Source: Flavobacterium succinicans LMG 10402
GTDB taxonomy: Bacteria > Bacteroidota > Bacteroidia > Flavobacteriales > Flavobacteriaceae
DNA length: 64,000 bases
Assembly: GCF_000611675.1 (NCBI RefSeq)
Contig: NZ_JATV01000006.1
Span: forward strand, 281,367-345,366
Reading direction: 5' to 3'
The notes below the pieces were generated by a model. It did no database searches. It saw only the letters and a list, made by a program, of their open reading frames with translations, and was not told where the DNA came from. Each line of letters opens with the position of its first letter. Position 1 is the first letter of the stretch. A program made the translations under genes and the position numbers. This document shows, in pieces, positions 9,380 through 18,344 of the stretch.

Positions 9380-10329
9380 TTTAAGGAGTTTTTATAAAAA
9401 TCCTGACTCCATACCGTGCAACCCAATTCTTCTTTTTGCTGTAATAAGCCGCTATGAAATCCTTTTTCGCCAGAGTCATTTACAATTCCCATATCAAAAA
9501 AAAGTTTGCCCTTTTTTTGAAAAATATCTAGTAAAGAAATGAATAAAAAATCCAAGGCGCGGTATTTTTCACCTTTTTTGGAAGTGGCACCGTACTGCGA
9601 TTTTACTCCGTTTTCAAATTCAAAAATGGTGATTCCTGCTACAATCTTATCCTCCAAATAAACTGAAAATTGTTTGATATTTTGAGGAAATCTCTCGTGA
9701 AGCAATTGAATTTCTGCTAAGCTATGAACTGGTTTTACATCGTATTTTTCTGCTAATCTTGGCTCTAGAATTTTTTCCCAAAAAGGCTGAAAATTAGTTT
9801 CTTCTACTACTCTCAATCCTAATACTTCTGTTCGTCTAAAATGCTTTAATTTACTTTTAGAAATTGGAATCTCTTGAGACAAATGAGCCACCATATTCAT
9901 TTCTTTTCGGTACAATTGCGCTCCTTTTTTCATCAAAAAAAAGTCAATTGCTGCATTGCCATGTCCTAAATAAAACGAAGGAATTGGATGTAAATAAAAA
10001 TGTTCTATTCGCTTGCTTTTGAAAAAATCAAACAACAAATCCAGAATCGTTTCTATCTTTTCTATTTTTAATTTGGAAGCATACACCAATCCGCCGTAAG
10101 TCAATCCTTGATGTGAATATACCTTGTTGTCTACTCTATTGGCAGGCAAAATAGCTATCAACTTCGTTTTATCAAATACTAACAATGAAAAATCATCGAA
10201 TCGATCTTGATGGTACTCCATAAAATCTCTATGAAACAAAAAGGTTGCATTGTATGCGCTACTTACAAAGGTGTTCCAAAGCTCGTAATCACTTTTTTCA
10301 TAGTGCTTTATCGTATAATTTTTCACCAT
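9376..10329 (-). CDS. FemAB/GNAT-like acyltransferase
   Basis: A 317-residue protein with the layout of FemAB-related GNAT enzymes: an N-terminal partial GNAT fold (TIKHYEKSDYELWNTFV, SHQGLTYGGLVY), a central region and a C-terminal GNAT fold (FSVYLEDKIVAGITIFEFENGVKSQYGATS, RALDFLFISLLDIFQKKGKLFFDMGI). Proteins of this type commonly sit beside FdtA/FdtB genes. The likely role is N-acylation of the 3-amino sugar or transfer of an amino-acyl group to the glycan, but this is inferred from context. It is the first gene of the minus-strand set that continues through the aminotransferase and flippase (ATGA overlap). Confidence 0.65.
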   Translation of the reverse strand: MVKNYTIKHYEKSDYELWNTFVSSAYNATFLFHRDFMEYHQDRFDDFSLLVFDKTKLIAILPANRVDNKVYSHQGLTYGGLVYASKLKIEKIETILDLLFDFFKSKRIEHFYLHPIPSFYLGHGNAAIDFFLMKKGAQLYRKEMNMVAHLSQEIPISKSKLKHFRRTEVLGLRVVEETNFQPFWEKILEPRLAEKYDVKPVHSLAEIQLLHERFPQNIKQFSVYLEDKIVAGITIFEFENGVKSQYGATSKKGEKYRALDFLFISLLDIFQKKGKLFFDMGIVNDSGEKGFHSGLLQQKEELGCTVWSQDFYKNSLK

Positions 10330-10342
10330 AAAAACTTAAAAG

Positions 10343-10960
10343 TTATTGATTTGGTTTTAAATCCAAGGTGGGTAATGACCAATTAAACTTAACCACAAGC
10401 AATCGAACAACAATAATAACTAAAGAAGTGATTAGGTAAACCAACGTATCGGGAAGTTGCCATTCTTTGAGTACAAAAAAGACCGCTCCTCCTAAAATAC
10501 AAATCGTGGCATATATTTCTTTTCTAAAAATAACAGGAATTTCAACACACAAAACATCTCTAATAACGCCTCCAAAACAAGCCGTCATGGTGCCCAATGC
10601 TACACAAATATAGGGATGCACACCAAAATCAAGGCCTTTTTGAATTCCGATTAACGTAAATACTCCCAAACCAACAGTGTCAGATAACAGCATCGAGAGT
10701 TTAAACCTAAGTAGTTTCCCTCTAAAAACGACTACCAAAACAAAGCCTAAGGTGATAATATACAGGTAATTCAAATCTTGCATCCAACCTACGGGTGTTC
10801 TACCAATTAACACATCTCGGAGCGTTCCGCCTCCTACGGCTGTCACAAAAGCGATAATTAATACCCCAAACGGATCCATGCGTTTGTGAAGTGCTGTAAG
10901 TGCCCCTGAGATGGCAAATGCCAAAGTCCCAATAAGGTCTAATGCATCAAAAAATGTCAT
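10343..10960 (-). CDS. TRIC-type cation channel (UPF0126/YadS family)
   Basis: A 205-residue protein with seven predicted transmembrane segments built from two UPF0126 repeats. Each repeat carries the glycine-rich motif ending in RD: AVGGGTLRDVLIG in the first and CFGGVIRDVLC in the second. Bacterial TRIC homologues are trimeric monovalent cation channels. The length matches the family. It lies 13 bases upstream of the acyltransferase gene on the same strand, so it may share the transcript, but it has no evident link to glycan synthesis. Confidence 0.85.
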   Translation of the reverse strand: MTFFDALDLIGTLAFAISGALTALHKRMDPFGVLIIAFVTAVGGGTLRDVLIGRTPVGWMQDLNYLYIITLGFVLVVVFRGKLLRFKLSMLLSDTVGLGVFTLIGIQKGLDFGVHPYICVALGTMTACFGGVIRDVLCVEIPVIFRKEIYATICILGGAVFFVLKEWQLPDTLVYLITSLVIIVVRLLVVKFNWSLPTLDLKPNQ

Positions 10961-11104
10961 ACTATAACTTTTAAGTCGCTAAATAAGATGTAAAAATCGT
11001 TTCAAAAGTAAAGAAATATACTCGTAAAACGACACAGAATAGAAATGGAATTGATTTGGATGATTTTCTTCCTGTATAATTTTATACAAAACCCACACAA
11101 TATG

Positions 11105-11112
11105 TATATTTG
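11105..11112 (+). promoter_or_regulatory. Bacteroidota-type -7 promoter box
   Basis: TATATTTG matches TAnnTTTG and lies 13 bases before the TTG start of the RNA methyltransferase, leaving a very short leader. No good -33 TTTG is visible. Confidence 0.5.
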
Positions 11113-11125
11113 TAATTAAAAAAAG

Positions 11126-11911
11126 TTGAAACAAATTACTTCCATACAAAATCCGTATATAAAATCATTAGTCCTACTTCAAGAAAAAGCAAAAGCTAGG
11201 AAACAAACCGGAACTTTTTTGATTGAAGGGCAAAGAGAAATTAGCATTGCCATAAAAGGCGGCTACGAAATTGAAACCTTATTATTTGTTCCTGAAATTT
11301 GTTCAGAAAACCAAACCAAACAATTAGTTTCAAATGCTGAACTCATAGAAATTACTTCGTCCGTTTATGAAAAACTAGCTTACAGAGATTCTACAGAAGG
11401 TGTCTTGGCTGTTGCCAAAACCAAATCGACATTGTTATCAGATTTAAAGCTCTCCGAAAATCCTTTGATTCTGGTGGCAGAGGCTCCAGAAAAACCAGGC
11501 AACATTGGTGCTTTGTTACGAACGGCAGATGCAGCTAATTTGGATGCTGTTATCATTGCCAATCCAAAAAGTGATTTGTATAATCCGAATATTGTTCGTT
11601 CGAGCGTAGGCTGTTTGTTTACCAATCAAATCGCAACAGGCAGCACGGCCGAAATTATTACTTTTTTGAAAGAGAGAAACATTCATTTTTATTGTGCAAC
11701 GTTACAAAATTCTAACGGGTATCATTTACAAAATTATACTACTCCAACAGCTTTGGTGGTAGGAACAGAAGCTACAGGACTCACGCAAGAATGGCGTGAT
11801 GCAGCAACGCAAAACATCATTATCCCCATGCAAGGCGAAATCGATTCGATGAACGTTTCGGTGGCGGCAGCTATTTTGATTTTCGAAGCCAAAAGACAAA
11901 GAGGTTTTTAA
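11126..11911 (+). CDS. TrmH/SpoU family RNA 2'-O-methyltransferase (RlmB-like)
   Basis: A 261-residue protein. The N-terminal substrate-binding domain starts MKQITSIQNPYIKSLVLLQEKAKARKQTGTF. The C-terminal SPOUT knot has the three family motifs: NPLILVAEAPEKPGNIGALLRTADAA, LVVGTEATGLT and IIPMQGEIDSMNVSVAAAILIFEA. These enzymes methylate a ribose 2'-OH in 23S rRNA or tRNA using SAM. The start is a TTG, because the residues after it match the family N-terminus and no in-frame ATG lies close upstream; a TATATTTG box 13 bases upstream supports it. The exact target nucleotide is not decidable. Confidence 0.88.
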   Translation: MKQITSIQNPYIKSLVLLQEKAKARKQTGTFLIEGQREISIAIKGGYEIETLLFVPEICSENQTKQLVSNAELIEITSSVYEKLAYRDSTEGVLAVAKTKSTLLSDLKLSENPLILVAEAPEKPGNIGALLRTADAANLDAVIIANPKSDLYNPNIVRSSVGCLFTNQIATGSTAEIITFLKERNIHFYCATLQNSNGYHLQNYTTPTALVVGTEATGLTQEWRDAATQNIIIPMQGEIDSMNVSVAAAILIFEAKRQRGF

Positions 11912-12002
11912 TGCTCTCCAAAATTACTCGAAACAGAAAGACTAACTCGCAGTTGCAAGTCCCATAATAATTACTTATTTTTAGAAAAAGAACCCTGCCG
12001 TT

Positions 12003-14225
12003 ATGACCGAATTAGAAATAGAAAAAGAAAACAAAGCCATCGCACAAGAATACAAAGAATTGTTGCGTATTAGCTACCAAACCTTAACGACAACAGATAA
12101 AAAACTGATTCGTTTAGCCTTTGACGTTGCCGTGGATGCCCACAAAGACCAAAGAAGAAAATCAGGTGAGGCTTATATTTTTCATCCTATAGCCGTGGCC
12201 AAAATTGTCGCTTCGGAAATTGGTTTAGGTGCTACCTCTATAGCCGCCGCTTTGTTACATGATGTGGTTGAGGATACCCCCATGACGGTTCGCGAAATTG
12301 AACGCCTTTTTAATCCTAAAGTGGCGCAACTCGTTGAAGGACTAACCAAAATATCGTTGGTTCAAAAAGACTTAAACGCCTCTATTCAAGCCGAAAATTT
12401 TAGAAAAATGATTCTGACCTTGAACGATGATGTGCGTGTAATTTTGATAAAATTGGCCGATCGTTTGCACAATATGCAAACCATGGATTCGATGAGAGAG
12501 GATAAGCAGACTAAAATCGCTTCGGAAACCTTATATATTTATGCCCCACTTGCACACCGATTGGGATTATACAACATCAAAACCAAATTAGAAGATTTAG
12601 GGCTAAAATACACCGAACCAGATGTATACAATGAAATTGTTAGTAAAATAAAAGAAACCAAAGAAGAACAAGATGCGTATATCAAAGACATTTCAGATGT
12701 ACTAAAAACTTCTTTGGACAAAGAAGGTATCCAATACATCATAAAAGGAAGACCCAAATCAATATACTCCATCCGTCGGAAAATGAAAGCTCAAAATGTG
12801 CGTTTCGACGAAGTGTATGACAAATTTGCTTTGCGCATAGTATACAATGCAGAACCTCACGAAGAGAAATTTTTAGCTTGGAAAATCTATTCCATAGTTA
12901 CAGACTTTTACAGACCAAGCCCTAGCCGATTGCGAGATTGGATTTCTTCGCCTAAATCTACTGGTTATGAAGCACTACATATTACCGTTATGGGACCAAA
13001 AGGACGATGGGTCGAGGTACAAGTCCGAAGTGAACGCATGGACGAAATTGCCGAAAAAGGATATGCCGCACACTACAAATACAAAAATGGCGCTACCGAA
13101 GAAAGTGGCTTAGATGTATGGCTGAATCTATTACGTGAAGCATTAGAAAACTCAGAAACCAACGCTGTTGATTTTGTGGAAGATTTCAAAATGAATTTAT
13201 ATTCAAAAGAAATCTTTGTGTTTACCCCGAAAGGCGATATCAAATCACTGCCCAAAGGTGCTACCTCATTAGATTTTGCTTTTAGCATCCATTCAGAAAT
13301 AGGAATTAAAACCAGAGGAACTCGTGTAAACGGAAAACTAGTCCCTTTAAACCATGAACTCAAAAGTGGGGATCAAGTCGATGTGATTACCTCTCAATAC
13401 CAAAAACCAACCGCCAACTGGCTCGATTATGTAACCACCTCAAGAGCCAAAACTAAAATAAAAAATGTCTTAAACGAAAACACCAAAAAAATTGGCGAGG
13501 AAGGAAAAGAGATTCTTACTCGAAAACTGAAACATTTGAAAATTAATTTGAGTGAATCAGTAACCAATGAGTTGGTGAATTTTTTCAAACTCAAAACCAG
13601 CTTGGATCTTTATTATAGAGTAGGAATTGGTGCTATTGAAAATCAACAATTAAAAGACTTTGCGGCCAAAAAAAGCAACACCATTATCAATTTCTTTAAA
13701 AATAAAATAAAGAGAAATCAAAAAAACACGGCCGATGCTGATATCAACAAACCAGAAATCAACAACAATTACGATTTATTGGTTTTTGGAACAGAACACG
13801 ACAAATTGGATTATAAATTTGCTCCTTGTTGCACCCCAATTCCAGGTGATGATGTTTTTGGTTTTGTCACTATCAACGAAGGAATAAAAGTACACAAAAA
13901 AGATTGTCCCAACGCCCTTGGAATGCAATCCAACTATGCCTATAGAATCATGATCGCTAAATGGATTGACTCTTCTCAAGAAGAATTCAAAGCCTTACTG
14001 AACATTACCGGAATGGATGTTATGGGGCTCACCAACCAACTCACTAAAGTAATTTCAAACAACATGCATGTTAACATTCAGAGCATTTCATTGAGTACTA
14101 ATGCAGGATTATTTGAGGGTCAGATTGCCGTAATTGTACAAAATAATACCATTCTGAAAAAACTAATCAATAACATCAAAAAAATTGATGGAATTGAGAC
14201 TGTAACCCGAGTCTATAATACCTAA
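12003..14225 (+). CDS. Bifunctional (p)ppGpp synthetase/hydrolase, Rel/SpoT
   Basis: A 740-residue long RSH enzyme. Domains in order: HD hydrolase (about residues 50-200; HPIAVAKIV and LLHDVVEDTP with its His-Asp pair), (p)ppGpp synthetase (about 240-360; GRPKSIYSIRRKM and the substrate loop ESTGYEALHITV-like PKSTGYEALHITV), TGS (about 400-460; IFVFTPKGDIKSLPKGATSLDFAF), the conserved Cys/His patch (APCCTPIPGD) and a C-terminal ACT domain. It makes and degrades the alarmone in response to amino-acid and nutrient stress at the ribosome. The intact HD motif indicates that hydrolysis is retained. Promoter not assigned; the 91-base gap to the upstream gene has TACTTATTTTTAG only. Confidence 0.93.
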   Translation: MTELEIEKENKAIAQEYKELLRISYQTLTTTDKKLIRLAFDVAVDAHKDQRRKSGEAYIFHPIAVAKIVASEIGLGATSIAAALLHDVVEDTPMTVREIERLFNPKVAQLVEGLTKISLVQKDLNASIQAENFRKMILTLNDDVRVILIKLADRLHNMQTMDSMREDKQTKIASETLYIYAPLAHRLGLYNIKTKLEDLGLKYTEPDVYNEIVSKIKETKEEQDAYIKDISDVLKTSLDKEGIQYIIKGRPKSIYSIRRKMKAQNVRFDEVYDKFALRIVYNAEPHEEKFLAWKIYSIVTDFYRPSPSRLRDWISSPKSTGYEALHITVMGPKGRWVEVQVRSERMDEIAEKGYAAHYKYKNGATEESGLDVWLNLLREALENSETNAVDFVEDFKMNLYSKEIFVFTPKGDIKSLPKGATSLDFAFSIHSEIGIKTRGTRVNGKLVPLNHELKSGDQVDVITSQYQKPTANWLDYVTTSRAKTKIKNVLNENTKKIGEEGKEILTRKLKHLKINLSESVTNELVNFFKLKTSLDLYYRVGIGAIENQQLKDFAAKKSNTIINFFKNKIKRNQKNTADADINKPEINNNYDLLVFGTEHDKLDYKFAPCCTPIPGDDVFGFVTINEGIKVHKKDCPNALGMQSNYAYRIMIAKWIDSSQEEFKALLNITGMDVMGLTNQLTKVISNNMHVNIQSISLSTNAGLFEGQIAVIVQNNTILKKLINNIKKIDGIETVTRVYNT

Positions 14226-14294
14226 AAGTGCTTTTAAGAAATAATTAATGCACAACTTTAAAACTAGGGCCTTTAATCTTTAAACAAAATAATT

Positions 14295-14302
14295 TATCTT
14301 TG
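14295..14302 (+). promoter_or_regulatory. Bacteroidota-type -7 box immediately before fur
   Basis: TATCTTTG is an exact TAnnTTTG match ending seven bases before the ATG of fur, so the transcript would have almost no leader. Confidence 0.5.
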
Positions 14303-14308
14303 CCAGAT

Positions 14309-14767
14309 ATGACACTCATCTCTACAGAAAACAATAAAAATCAAGAAATTGTAAAAAATGTTTTTACAATGTATCTCGAAAATAAAGGACATAGAAAAAC
14401 ACCTGAACGCTATGCTATCCTACAAGAAATTTACGATAGTGAAGAACATTTTGATATCGAAAATTTGTATATCAAGATGAAAAACAAAAACTATCGTGTG
14501 AGCAGGGCTACCTTATACAACACCATAGAGTTATTGTTAGATTGTGCATTAGTTCGAAAACATCAATTTGGACAAAATCAGGCGCATTACGAAAAATCAT
14601 ATTTCGACAAACAACACGATCACATCATCATGACCGATACTGGTGAAGTCATAGAGTTTTGTGATCCAAGAATTCAAACGATCAAAAAAACAATCGAAGA
14701 GATTTTTGATATCGAAATTACCAATCACTCACTGTATTTATACGGTAACAAAAAGAAAACAGAATAA
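14309..14767 (+). CDS. fur: Fur-family transcriptional regulator
   Basis: A 152-residue regulator from the ATG at 14309. The winged-helix domain reads [32 protein letters not shown] and [16 protein letters not shown], and the dimerisation domain begins [21 protein letters not shown], with the HDH metal-binding residues. The second CxxC zinc pair seen in many Fur proteins is absent, as in other Bacteroidota Fur proteins. It represses iron-uptake or metal-stress genes when metal is bound. A TTG nine bases upstream is in frame but lies inside the predicted -7 box, so the ATG is preferred. PurA follows 77 bases downstream on the same strand. Confidence 0.88.
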   Translation: MTLISTENNKNQEIVKNVFTMYLENKGHRKTPERYAILQEIYDSEEHFDIENLYIKMKNKNYRVSRATLYNTIELLLDCALVRKHQFGQNQAHYEKSYFDKQHDHIIMTDTGEVIEFCDPRIQTIKKTIEEIFDIEITNHSLYLYGNKKKTE

Positions 14768-14844
14768 TTTTTTATAGACTAAAGAAGACTGGACAACTCA
14801 ACCGTTGTCCAATTCTATTTATTTAACAACAAACAATACAGATA

Positions 14845-16116
14845 ATGACCGTAGATTTATTATTAGGATTACAATGGGGAGATGAAGGAAAAGGGAAAAT
14901 TGTAGACGTACTTACCTCTAATTATGATATCATTGCCCGTTTTCAAGGAGGACCAAATGCAGGACACACCTTGGAATTTGATGGTATCAAACATGTTTTA
15001 AGAACAATTCCTTCTGGTATTTTTCATAAAAACTCTATTAACATTATTGGTAATGGTGTAGTAATTGATCCTGTAGTATTTCAAAAAGAAATCGAAGGTT
15101 TACAAAAATTTGATTTAGACATCAAAAGCAAGCTAATCATTTCTAGAAAAGCGCATTTGATACTACCTACCCATCGTTTGCTTGATGCTGCTTCTGAAGC
15201 GGCCAAAGGAAAAGCAAAAATTGGTTCTACTTTAAAAGGAATTGGCCCAACATACATGGACAAAACAGGTAGAAACGGACTACGTGTTGGTGACATCGAA
15301 TTAGAAGATTTTGCAGATCGTTACAGAGCTTTGGCTGACAAACACGAAGAAATGATCAAATTCTACGATGTAGCCATTCAATATAATTTAGCCGAAATGG
15401 AAGCTGAATTTTTTGAAGCTATTACTGAATTAAAAAAACTAGATTTTATTGATAGTGAAGAATATTTACACCAAGCTCAAAAAGCAGGAAAATCTATTTT
15501 GTGCGAAGGTGCTCAAGGTTCTTTATTAGATGTTGATTTTGGAACCTATCCATTTGTAACTTCATCTAATACTACAGCTGCTGGAGCTTGTACTGGTTTA
15601 GGTATTGCACCAAACAAAATCAAAGAAGTATACGGAATTTTCAAAGCGTATGTAACACGTGTAGGAAGTGGCCCTTTTCCAACAGAATTATTTGACGAAG
15701 TAGGTGCAACAATGGCCAAAATTGGAAATGAATTTGGATCGGTAACCGGAAGACAAAGACGTTGTGGTTGGTTGGATTTAGTAGCCTTGAAATATGCCGT
15801 TCAAGTAAACGGAGTAACCCAATTGATGATGATGAAAGGCGATGTGCTTTCTGGCTTTGAAACCTTAAAAGTATGTACCGCTTACCAATATAAAGGTCAA
15901 GAAATTGCTCATTTCCCATACAACATCGAACCAGAAAATGTAACGCCTATTTACCAAGAATTCAAAGGATGGGCACAAGATTTGACTGGAATGACTACTT
16001 ATGAGGAATTACCAAAAGAATTGAAAGAATACATTGAATTTATAGAAAAAGAGGTTGAAGTGCCTATAAAAATAGTTTCTGTTGGACCAGACAGAAAGCA
16101 AACTATTTTAAAATAA
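14845..16116 (+). CDS. purA: Adenylosuccinate synthetase
   Basis: A 423-residue enzyme of normal family length. It shows the N-terminal P-loop-like GDEGKGK (residues 12-18), the IMP loop NAGHTL, GIGPTYMDK, and the C-terminal GTP-binding RPIKIVSVGPDRKQTI-type ending (PIKIVSVGPDRKQTI). It couples IMP and aspartate using GTP to form adenylosuccinate, the first committed step to AMP, in the cytosol. It follows fur and ends in a strong terminator, so it may be co-transcribed with fur; a separate promoter in the 77-base gap was not found. Confidence 0.96.
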   Translation: MTVDLLLGLQWGDEGKGKIVDVLTSNYDIIARFQGGPNAGHTLEFDGIKHVLRTIPSGIFHKNSINIIGNGVVIDPVVFQKEIEGLQKFDLDIKSKLIISRKAHLILPTHRLLDAASEAAKGKAKIGSTLKGIGPTYMDKTGRNGLRVGDIELEDFADRYRALADKHEEMIKFYDVAIQYNLAEMEAEFFEAITELKKLDFIDSEEYLHQAQKAGKSILCEGAQGSLLDVDFGTYPFVTSSNTTAAGACTGLGIAPNKIKEVYGIFKAYVTRVGSGPFPTELFDEVGATMAKIGNEFGSVTGRQRRCGWLDLVALKYAVQVNGVTQLMMMKGDVLSGFETLKVCTAYQYKGQEIAHFPYNIEPENVTPIYQEFKGWAQDLTGMTTYEELPKELKEYIEFIEKEVEVPIKIVSVGPDRKQTILK

Positions 16117-16124
16117 AAACACCT

Positions 16125-16154
16125 AACGCTCTGAGATTTCAGAGCGTTTTTTTT
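16125..16154 (+). terminator. Rho-independent terminator after purA
   Basis: Ten-base perfect stem (16125-16134 with 16139-16148), GATT loop and an eight-T tract begin eight bases after the purA stop. Confidence 0.92.
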
Positions 16155-16179
16155 GTCAACACAAAAACATCTAAAAGAA

Positions 16180-16800
16180 ATGAACAATCCTAAATACCAA
16201 ATCAAGAAAACTGAACTGCTATCAGATAACTGGTATGTTTTGAACAAAGTAACCGTTGCCTATCAAAAGAAAGACAAGACTTGGGATACTCAAAAACGAG
16301 AGGTGTATGATCGAGGTAATGGGGCTGTTATTTTATTATACAATACACACAAAGCAACGGTTATTTTAACCCGCCAATTTCGATTGCCTACTTACCTGAA
16401 TGGTAATGCATCAGGCTTACTTATTGAGGCTTGCGCAGGAGTTTTAGATGATGAAAATCCAGAAGCTTGCATTATTCGCGAAATTGAGGAAGAAACTGGT
16501 TATCGCCTTTCTAGCGTAAAAAAAATATTCGAATCCTATATGTCTCCGGGAGCCGTTACAGAAATACTATATTTTTTTGTGGGAGAATATGATGCTTCCA
16601 TGAAAGTAAGCGAGGGCGGCGGATTGGATCAGGAACATGAAGAAATTGAGGTGATTGAAATTCCATTTGATCAAGCGTATCTGATGATTGAAACTGGCGA
16701 AATTAAAGATGCCAAAACAATTATGCTCTTGCAATACGCCAAAATCAATTGCTTAATTCCCAACGCAACGAGATTAGCCAATGACTGTAGTCCAGAATAA
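16180..16800 (+). CDS. nudK: NudK-like Nudix hydrolase (GDP-mannose pyrophosphatase type)
   Basis: A 206-residue protein from the ATG at 16180; a TTG at 16153 is in frame but lies in the purA terminator T-tract. The Nudix helix reads [22 protein letters not shown], with EX7REUXEE intact and one residue fewer in the first spacer than the textbook form, as in NudK. Blocks [29 protein letters not shown] and [20 protein letters not shown] resemble the E. coli NudK sequence as I recall it. NudK cleaves GDP-mannose to GMP and mannose-1-phosphate. Substrate assignment is by similarity only. Confidence 0.82.
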   Translation: MNNPKYQIKKTELLSDNWYVLNKVTVAYQKKDKTWDTQKREVYDRGNGAVILLYNTHKATVILTRQFRLPTYLNGNASGLLIEACAGVLDDENPEACIIREIEEETGYRLSSVKKIFESYMSPGAVTEILYFFVGEYDASMKVSEGGGLDQEHEEIEVIEIPFDQAYLMIETGEIKDAKTIMLLQYAKINCLIPNATRLANDCSPE

Positions 16801-16985
16801 TCGTGAGCCCTTATTTTTATTTTATTTGAATTTCTATCCAAAAGTTAATTATTAGCAGTAATTAAATAAAAAACAAAGTGTTACTCGTTCAAACACATAT
16901 ACAACAACTATAACTCATGATAAAAAGGCTATGTTAAACTAAAATTAAGAATGTCGAAAACCATTATTTTAGACCGAAAATAGCT

Positions 16986-16993
16986 TATTTTTG
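16986..16993 (+). promoter_or_regulatory. Possible -7 box for the SDR gene
   Basis: TATTTTTG fits TAnnTTTG, 40 bases before the SDR ATG. The match is common in AT-rich DNA and no -33 element is clear. Confidence 0.35.
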
Positions 16994-17033
16994 ATAGACT
17001 GATCTTTTGTTTTAGCTAAAATTAAATTATATC

Positions 17034-17750
17034 ATGACGGATTTAAAAAATAAAAATGCCCTCATTACTGGGGCTGGAAAAGGAATAGGTAAAGCGATAG
17101 CGATAGCCTTGGCCAAAGAAGGTGTTAATGTAGTATTGATGGCCAGAACACAAACAGAGATAGATGAAGTTGCGAAAGAAATCAGCGCATTTGGCGTTAA
17201 ATCCCTTGCATTGACGGCTGATGTCGCGGATATGCATTCGGTTAATTTGGCTGTTGAAAAAGCGTTAAGCACGTTTAAAACTATCGATATTTTGATTAAT
17301 AATGCTGGAATTGCTGCTTTTGGCAAATTTTTAGAATTAGAACCCTCAGAATGGGAGCGTATTATTCAAGTGAATTTGATGGGCGTGTATTACGTGACCC
17401 GTGCTATTTTGCCCAACATGATCGAAAGACAAACGGGTGATATTATCAACATTTCATCTACAGCAGGGTTAAACGGTAATGCGTTGACCAGTGCATACAG
17501 TGCCTCAAAATTTGGGCTTTTAGGCTTGACCGATTCATTGATGCAAGAAATGCGCAAGCACAATATTAGAGTGAGCGCTTTGACACCAAGTACTGTGGCG
17601 ACAGACATGGCCAAAGAACTGAACCTTACTGACGGTAATCCAGATAAAGTAATGCAAGCTGAAGACATTGCCGAATTGTTGGTGGCACAACTTCAATTAA
17701 ACCGTCGTGTTTTTATCAAAAACAGCAGTATCTGGTCCACTAATCCTTAA
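17034..17750 (+). CDS. Short-chain dehydrogenase/reductase, FabG-like
   Basis: A 238-residue classical SDR. It has the NAD(P)-binding TGAGKGIG (residues 12-19), the ADVAD segment, NNAGIAAFG, the catalytic Ser within [12 protein letters not shown] and the Tyr-x3-Lys in AYSASKFG. An Arg after the third strand ([12 protein letters not shown]) suggests NADPH preference. Sequence resembles 3-oxoacyl-ACP reductases, but many SDRs with other substrates look the same, so the substrate is left open. It is followed 11 bases later by a small unknown gene on the same strand, likely one transcript ending at 18283-18312. Confidence 0.85.
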   Translation: MTDLKNKNALITGAGKGIGKAIAIALAKEGVNVVLMARTQTEIDEVAKEISAFGVKSLALTADVADMHSVNLAVEKALSTFKTIDILINNAGIAAFGKFLELEPSEWERIIQVNLMGVYYVTRAILPNMIERQTGDIINISSTAGLNGNALTSAYSASKFGLLGLTDSLMQEMRKHNIRVSALTPSTVATDMAKELNLTDGNPDKVMQAEDIAELLVAQLQLNRRVFIKNSSIWSTNP

Positions 17751-17761
17751 AATTATTAGCG

Positions 17762-18271
17762 ATGAAAAAACATATAGGACAATTAATTTCAATTGAATTT
17801 GAAGATTTAAAAGAAATTTTTACTGGCTTTTTAATCGATTATTCCGAAGAATGGATTTTATTACGTAAAAATCCTGTTGATTTTATTCTGGATGGGTTTA
17901 TACTTCTTAAACACAAAAAAGTAAAAACCATACACCGAGATGAAGAACATGAATTTACCGAAAAAGTAATCCGATTAAAAGGGGAGAAAACTACGACTGA
18001 CAAAATCATTCCAATTCAAGATTTAGCCTCGATTGTCGCTTTTTTGGATGAAAATTATGGTGTTTTTCAGATTGCCAAAAAATCAACACGCTCCGCATAT
18101 TTAGGAAAACTCATTGCCCTTAGCAAAGACGAACTGATCCTTGATTTCTTGGACACCCAAGGAGAATTTGGTGGTGAATTGAGTTTTAAACCTGAAAAGA
18201 TAAGAACTATAGAATTTGACACCGACTATATTAATTCTATCCAGTTAGTGATTCCTGATGAAGAAAATTAA
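17762..18271 (+). CDS. Conserved-looking protein of unknown function
   Basis: A 169-residue soluble acidic protein beginning MKKHIGQLISIEFEDLKEIFTGFLIDYSEEWILLRKN. The two halves read alike (GQLISIEFEDLKEIFTGFLIDYSEEWILL and LGKLIALSKDELILDFLDTQGEF), suggesting two copies of a small beta-barrel resembling an SH3/Sm-like fold. No signal peptide or membrane segment. It sits 11 bases after the SDR gene and has its own terminator. I do not recognise the family, and the internal duplication is my reading by eye. Confidence 0.7.
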   Translation: MKKHIGQLISIEFEDLKEIFTGFLIDYSEEWILLRKNPVDFILDGFILLKHKKVKTIHRDEEHEFTEKVIRLKGEKTTTDKIIPIQDLASIVAFLDENYGVFQIAKKSTRSAYLGKLIALSKDELILDFLDTQGEFGGELSFKPEKIRTIEFDTDYINSIQLVIPDEEN

Positions 18272-18282
18272 AACCATAAAGC

Positions 18283-18312
18283 AGAAAAGCCCTTTGAAAC
18301 AAGGGCTTTTCT
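18283..18312. terminator. Bidirectional terminator between convergent genes
   Basis: Perfect 12-base stem (18283-18294 with 18301-18312), TGAAAC loop, with T-rich sequence on the plus strand after it. It serves the plus-strand gene ending at 18271 and may serve mtaB on the other strand. Confidence 0.85.
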
Positions 18313-18344
18313 ATTTTAATTGAAATAAATTATAGTACGAACAG

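Noticed and set aside
11041..11112. Candidate -33 element for the RNA methyltransferase gene
   Set aside because: No TTTG at suitable spacing; only the -7 box is kept.
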